This document shows positions 59,961 to 64,000 of a stretch of 64,000 nt of DNA, piece by piece; positions within the stretch are counted from its first letter, which is position 1, and every line of letters begins with the position of its first letter. The position numbers and the translations under genes are program-made. The DNA is from Paenibacillus profundus (GTDB taxonomy: Bacteria > Bacillota > Bacilli > Paenibacillales > Paenibacillaceae). The notes beneath the pieces were generated by a model. It did no database searches. It had not been told where the DNA came from and worked only from the letters and a program-made list of their open reading frames with translations. Where the stretch lies: NCBI RefSeq assembly GCF_021369635.1, contig NZ_JAJNBZ010000011.1:63425-127424 (forward strand). Direction: 5' to 3'.

Positions 59961-60794
59961 ATGAAGAAAATTGGCATATGTGCAGCGATTACCGGTTCTA
60001 TGACCAGAAAAGAAACAATGCCCGGTCTTCCTGTTACCGTTGATGAAATTATCAATTGCGCTTATGAATGTTCCTGTGCAGGGGCTGCGATCGTTCATAT
60101 CCATGTTCGCGACAAGGATGAAAGACCATCGCTGGAAGCTTCATTATACAAGGAAGTGTTGACCGGAATTCGTGAAAAAAGCGACATCTTGGTGTGCATT
60201 TCCACCTCAAATCACCTTGTTCGAGTATCGGATAAGGAACGGATCAGATTAATGGAATTACAACCGGATTTAGCCTCGCTAGAAGTGACTTCTCTCAAAC
60301 GACCTGACGGTGGTATTAAAAACAACAAAAAATTTGTCATCGATATGCTTCAAGCAATGAAACAGTATGAAGTTAAGCCGGAATTTGAGATATTTAATCC
60401 TCCAATGTTTAAAGAATTCATGCGCTTGGTTGAGCTCGGTTATATTGAAGACAATGCTTATATCCAATTTATCATTGGTTCAATCGGCGGGATGAAGCCT
60501 ACCTATAAAAATATTCAATGGATTCTCGACTCAGATAAAAAGGGTTTCACTTGGTCTGCAGCCGGAATTGCAGGAATGCAGTTACCGGTTAATTTCATTT
60601 CCATCTTAAATGGCTGTGATGTGATTCGGACAGGGATGGAGGACAATCGTTATTTATTGAAAGGTATTCCGGTAAAAAACAATGTGGAATTTGTAGATCG
60701 ATCTGCAACGATGATTCGCATGTTAGGGTGTGAAGTGGCTGATTCCTTTGCAATGGCAAAAATATTGGGAGTAAAGGATCGAAAGTATGATTAA
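59961..60794 (+). CDS. BKACE / DUF849 beta-keto acid cleavage-type enzyme
   Basis: The 277-residue protein starts at ATG 59961 after AGAAGGAG. It is a TIM-barrel member of the beta-keto acid cleavage enzyme family: an N-terminal GICAAITGSMTRKETMPGLP, the zinc-binding VHIHVRD, then a second part with NGCDVIRTGMEDNRYLLKG. Family members condense a beta-keto acid with acetyl-CoA and split it. Here the gene overlaps by eight bases an aminotransferase of the sugar type, in a cluster with an acyltransferase and a glycosyltransferase, so its substrate may be a keto-sugar or a beta-keto acid that feeds an unusual glycan. That role is inference. Confidence 0.85.
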   Translation: MKKIGICAAITGSMTRKETMPGLPVTVDEIINCAYECSCAGAAIVHIHVRDKDERPSLEASLYKEVLTGIREKSDILVCISTSNHLVRVSDKERIRLMELQPDLASLEVTSLKRPDGGIKNNKKFVIDMLQAMKQYEVKPEFEIFNPPMFKEFMRLVELGYIEDNAYIQFIIGSIGGMKPTYKNIQWILDSDKKGFTWSAAGIAGMQLPVNFISILNGCDVIRTGMEDNRYLLKGIPVKNNVEFVDRSATMIRMLGCEVADSFAMAKILGVKDRKYD

Positions 60795-61890
60795 AATTGC
60801 GCAACCACAGATTGGTCAAGAGGAGATAAATGCAGTAAGTGCTGTATTGAAAAGTGGGCAATTGGCAAGCGGAGAGAATGTCTTGCAGTTTCAACGAGCA
60901 TTTTCAGAGTATCTGCGCCATGGATTTTGCATTGCTGTCTCTTCTGGTACAACAGCTTTGGAAATAGCACTCCGAGCACTTGGAATCAAAGAAGGAGATA
61001 AAATCATTACCACCGCGTACTCATTTATTGCGACAGCCAATGTGATTGTACATGTTGGAGGAATTCCACTTTTTGCGGATATTGATGAAACCACCTTGAA
61101 CATCTCTGCCGATAGTATCGAACAGATTCTTCAAGAGCATGTAGGCGTAAAAGCTATCGTAATTGTTCATTTGTTCGGTCAAAGTTGTGATATGGATAAA
61201 ATCACGGAAATTGCAAATCGGCACCGATTGCTGCTCATAGAAGATTGTGCGCAGGCACATGGGGCAGAATGGAAAGGACGTAAATTGGGAACATTCGGGG
61301 ATGCTGGCGCATTCAGTTTTTACCCGACAAAGAATATGACAACCGCAGAAGGCGGTATGGTTGTTATGAAGGATGAAAAGGCAGCCGGCTTCGCAAGGCA
61401 ACTCATTCAGCATGGTATTAAAGGAAGGAATCAATTTGAATTCATTGGATACAATTATCGTCTGTCTGAGATTGCAGCGGCGATTGGTTTATGTCAACTA
61501 AAAAAGCTGGATCATTTCAATTCTGTTAGAAGAAAAAACGCAACGTATTATGATGAAAATATTGCGCATTGCAACATAATCAAGCCGCAAGAGGTTCGTG
61601 GGGTAAGGCATGTATATAATCAATACGCATTGCGTATTTTGAATGGGAAAAGGGATTCATTTATTGCATATATGGAAAAGGAAGGGATAGGTACTTCCAT
61701 TTATTATCCCTATTCGATTCCGGAGCAAGCCTGTTATAGATCGACTGATTTTTTAGAAAAAGAATATGATAAAAGACTAGAAGTTACAAACAGAATGAAA
61801 CATGAAGTGGTCTCAATTCCTGTTCATCCAGGAGTAATACAAGATGAAATAGAGCGAATTGTTACCGCGATCAATCATTTCGAAGTATAA
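60787..61890 (+). CDS. DegT/DnrJ/EryC1-type PLP aminotransferase
   Basis: The 367-residue enzyme is a sugar aminotransferase by family: VSSGTTALEIALRALGI binds PLP phosphate, LLLIEDCAQAHGA holds the PLP-ring Asp, and the Schiff-base Lys lies in FSFYPTKNMTTAEGG. QFEFIGYNYRLSEIAAAIG is the usual substrate-side segment. Such enzymes put an amino group on a keto nucleotide sugar. It is coupled to the BKACE gene and followed after 61 bases by a hexapeptide acyltransferase that could acylate the new amine. Confidence 0.93.
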   Translation: MIKIAQPQIGQEEINAVSAVLKSGQLASGENVLQFQRAFSEYLRHGFCIAVSSGTTALEIALRALGIKEGDKIITTAYSFIATANVIVHVGGIPLFADIDETTLNISADSIEQILQEHVGVKAIVIVHLFGQSCDMDKITEIANRHRLLLIEDCAQAHGAEWKGRKLGTFGDAGAFSFYPTKNMTTAEGGMVVMKDEKAAGFARQLIQHGIKGRNQFEFIGYNYRLSEIAAAIGLCQLKKLDHFNSVRRKNATYYDENIAHCNIIKPQEVRGVRHVYNQYALRILNGKRDSFIAYMEKEGIGTSIYYPYSIPEQACYRSTDFLEKEYDKRLEVTNRMKHEVVSIPVHPGVIQDEIERIVTAINHFEV

Positions 61891-61951
61891 GTAACCAACG
61901 TCAAATAATTGAACAGGCTGAAAAGCTCCTACGAATGGAGATGGCTAAAAA

Positions 61952-62737
61952 GTGATTCATGAAAGTGCGTACGTTGGCCAGAATTCAATTATAGGAAAAA
62001 AAGTCAGCATCGGTGAATTTTCCATCATCGGTGATCAAGTGAGTATTGGTGATGGAGTAACCATTTGCAGCCATACAAAGATTCATGCAAACACTTCCAT
62101 AGGCAGCGGTACATGCATTGGAAGTGTTTGTTCTATTGGTGCCTTGCCAAATCTTAAAGGTTTTGATAAATCAATCGCATCCGGACTTATTATTGGTTCA
62201 AATAATATGATCAATGATCATACAGTCATTGCGAGGTCGAAAGATCCGGACAGCAATACAATCATTGGAAATAGCAATCATATTGGACACGGCGCATATC
62301 TAGGCCATGACGTGATAATAGGAAATTCAACCACATTGTCTGCCCATGTGCGGATTTCCGGGTACACCAAGGTCGATGATTATGCCCATGTTGGTATGTC
62401 TGCGTTCACACATCAGTTTTCTAGCGTGGGCAAATATGTAATGATCGGTGCAATGGCTAAGGTGGTCAGGGATATCCCGCCTTATTTTCTGGTAGATGGC
62501 AATCCTGCGCTGATCAAAAAAATAAACAAAGTCGGCTTGGAAAGACAAGGCTTTACTGCTGAACAGATCCATCAATTGGAGCGCATTCTAGATGCATTTG
62601 CTAAAAGCTCCTACCCTTCTTTAAATAATGAAGATCGAGCGAAGCTGATGAGGCAATTTCAAGCATGTGAGTTGTTCTTAAAGTTGATGCAATTTATTGA
62701 TAATTCAAAAAGAGGGTGCTTGAGAATTGATGTATAG
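61952..62737 (+). CDS. LpxA-like hexapeptide acyltransferase
   Basis: This 261-residue left-handed beta-helix protein starts with GTG 61952, eleven bases after GGAG. Hexapeptide repeats ([I/V]GxxxxI) run over the first ~190 residues: VGQNSIIGKKVSIGEFSIIG and GDGVTICSHTKIHANTSIGS. The layout resembles LpxA-type UDP-sugar acyltransferases (HTVIARSKDPDSNTIIGNSN, GHGAYLGHDVIIGNSTTLSA), including a His in the active-site turn. A short helical tail ends it. In a Gram-positive it is expected to acylate an amino sugar made by the preceding aminotransferase, not lipid A. It overlaps the next gene by eleven bases. Confidence 0.87.
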   Translation: MIHESAYVGQNSIIGKKVSIGEFSIIGDQVSIGDGVTICSHTKIHANTSIGSGTCIGSVCSIGALPNLKGFDKSIASGLIIGSNNMINDHTVIARSKDPDSNTIIGNSNHIGHGAYLGHDVIIGNSTTLSAHVRISGYTKVDDYAHVGMSAFTHQFSSVGKYVMIGAMAKVVRDIPPYFLVDGNPALIKKINKVGLERQGFTAEQIHQLERILDAFAKSSYPSLNNEDRAKLMRQFQACELFLKLMQFIDNSKRGCLRIDV

Positions 62738-63971
62738 TGAGGCCGTTGAAAAGATTTTTCAACATTTGACCTATAAGGACTGCGTGATTTCATTTTGTCA
62801 TGACGACTACCGAAAGATTACCGGCGGTGCACAAAAATACGAAGTAGAACATCAAAAAATGATGAATGATTGCAACATTTCTAATGTTGCATTATTCACT
62901 GTCAGTAATCAAGATGTGCATACCATCGGATCTAATAATTTGCTTGTAGAAGTTGTGATTGATGGTGAAACAACGTGCTTTTTGGCGGCATGGCAAGTGG
63001 GACATTGTTTTGGAAATCTTATTGCAGCAAACAAAATCAATCTCTTACGCATTTTTCTCAATAGTTTATTCGGTATGAATATAGCAATGATTGATGAGAT
63101 CGTCAGCAGAATAAAAGAAAAAAAGGATATAGAGCTCCTTCATATCTTGCATGATTATTACTCCATTTGTAGAAATATTTATTTGTTTTATAATGATGAG
63201 GAATTTTGCGGTCCAGCACCCGTCGGTTCACCTCGTTGTGCAACCTGTCGTCATGGGGAGGGCCGCGAAGCGCAATATGACAGTATAAATGAGCTGTTTA
63301 TCAAACATAAAGTAGTCATCGTGGCACCTTCGGAAAATGGGAAACGGATATTTTTACGTATATTTCAGCATTTAGAGCAAAATGTTCGCGTTGTTTCCCA
63401 TCAAAATATCATACCGTCGAGAAATATATCTACTTCCTATTCATTTGAAGATCGCAGAATAAGAGTCGCATATCCTGGCCATCCCCTCAGCAATAAGGGC
63501 TGGGATGCTTGGGTAAAGTTGAATGGAATTTCCAATAAATCGGATTATGAATTTTATCATTTTTTTTACGCTAATATAACGTTGCCTGAGACGATTTTTG
63601 TGGACACCAGTTTTCACAATGGTTCTACGCAGGATACAACGTCAAGGCTGATAGAACATGAGATTGACGTTGTACTTCTATGGTCAAACTGGTTTGGCAC
63701 ATATAATTACACCTATTACGAAAGTCTTGCGGCGAACTGTTTTGTTATCACATACAAAGACAGCGGAAATATTGCAGATCAGACAAAGCACTTTAAAAAT
63801 GGACTCGTTTTGGATTCTGAACAAGAACTGGTTGCATTGTTTAACAATACGAAAAAACTAAAAGAGTGCATTGCTAGGCACAAAAATTCTGATGTGATTT
63901 ACCGAGTGGTTGTAAATAACCAGCTGGCAGACGAACTTATGGACCTGAGACTTTTTTTAGGCTCAACCTAA
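62727..63971 (+). CDS. GT-B glycosyltransferase (GT4-like), divergent
   Basis: The 414-residue protein reads like a GT-B enzyme. The N-terminal ITGGAQKYEVEHQKMM is the GGA(Q)-type loop after the first strand; LHDYYSICRNIYLFYN, then CGPAPVGSPRCATC, matches the HDxxxxC ... CxxC stretch found in many GT4 members; and the C-terminal TYYESLAANCFVITYKDSGN is the donor-site E(x)7-like region. It overlaps the acyltransferase gene, so the four genes from 59961 are one operon. The stop lies 29 bases before the window end; the cluster may continue to the right. Confidence 0.75.
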   Translation: MMYSEAVEKIFQHLTYKDCVISFCHDDYRKITGGAQKYEVEHQKMMNDCNISNVALFTVSNQDVHTIGSNNLLVEVVIDGETTCFLAAWQVGHCFGNLIAANKINLLRIFLNSLFGMNIAMIDEIVSRIKEKKDIELLHILHDYYSICRNIYLFYNDEEFCGPAPVGSPRCATCRHGEGREAQYDSINELFIKHKVVIVAPSENGKRIFLRIFQHLEQNVRVVSHQNIIPSRNISTSYSFEDRRIRVAYPGHPLSNKGWDAWVKLNGISNKSDYEFYHFFYANITLPETIFVDTSFHNGSTQDTTSRLIEHEIDVVLLWSNWFGTYNYTYYESLAANCFVITYKDSGNIADQTKHFKNGLVLDSEQELVALFNNTKKLKECIARHKNSDVIYRVVVNNQLADELMDLRLFLGST

Positions 63972-64000
63972 AAAACAACGGTTCATGTATCGAAATTCAA

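Overview
The window looks like a chromosomal segment of a spore-former of the Paenibacillaceae (Bacillota). The reasons are strong AAGGAGG-type ribosome binding sites, TTG/GTG starts, an SLH-anchored giant subtilase, a copper-amine-oxidase-stalk secreted protein, a chitin-active LPMO, the futalosine menaquinone genes mqnB-mqnD, MnSOD and NamA. This is inference from gene content; no rRNA is present to fix the genus. Base composition is mosaic: 1-8.4 kb and about 57.3-64 kb are AT-rich, while most of 8.5-57 kb is GC-richer.

Layout. (1) 4-8395 (+): the right part of a RiPP cluster making azol(in)e peptides (TOMM or thiopeptide-like). It has a YcaO cyclodehydratase with a proline-rich C-terminus, two SagB-type dehydrogenases, a stand-alone SpaB_C/thiopeptide-type enzyme, a ThiF-like zinc protein and a two-gene ABC exporter; the precursor gene must lie left of the window. 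(2) 8.5-28.6 kb: secreted and housekeeping genes (PQQ-like propeller, pentapeptide repeat protein, J-domain protein, SufR-like regulator, sodA, NAGPA protein, acyl-ACP thioesterase, mqnB-mqnD, 2177-residue S8 protease, arylamine N-acetyltransferase, LPMO). (3) 29.3-35.8 kb: an RNA-repair locus with three tandem Y-RNA-like genes, Rsr (Ro60), RlaP nucleotidyltransferase and RtcB ligase on minus, and two overlapping WYL regulators divergent on plus. (4) 35.9-37.2 kb: an MFS exporter. (5) 37.85-45.74 kb (-): a compact eight-gene operon of unknown product (acyl carrier protein, ATP-grasp ligase, glycosyltransferase-like protein, radical SAM/SPASM enzyme, three-part ABC-2 exporter, BtrH-like Cys/His/Asp protein). 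(6) 46-50.3 kb: MscS channel, a small caspase-like protein, and a divergent oxidoreductase/LysR pair. (7) 50.5-57.3 kb (-): a four-gene Wadjet/MksBEFG anti-plasmid operon with the JetD subunit first. (8) 57.4-64 kb (+): a small lipoprotein, namA, marR, a truncated tRNA-Ala fragment that resembles an integration scar, then a BKACE/aminotransferase/hexapeptide acyltransferase/glycosyltransferase cluster running to the right edge.

How the parts may work together. The Y RNAs, Rsr, RlaP and RtcB probably form one RNA surveillance and repair unit. All three RNAs share a covarying two-part stem, and one carries a circularly permuted tRNA mimic with a CUUUUAA anticodon-like loop. The ACP operon suggests ATP-grasp loading of an amino acid on the carrier, tailoring by radical SAM and glycosyl transfer, BtrH-type acyl transfer, and export. 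Intergenic DNA is rich in unusual repeats: a ~190-bp compound palindromic element in two inverted copies, a dispersed GGGGAGAGTG-centred element in eight copies, and several short tandem arrays.
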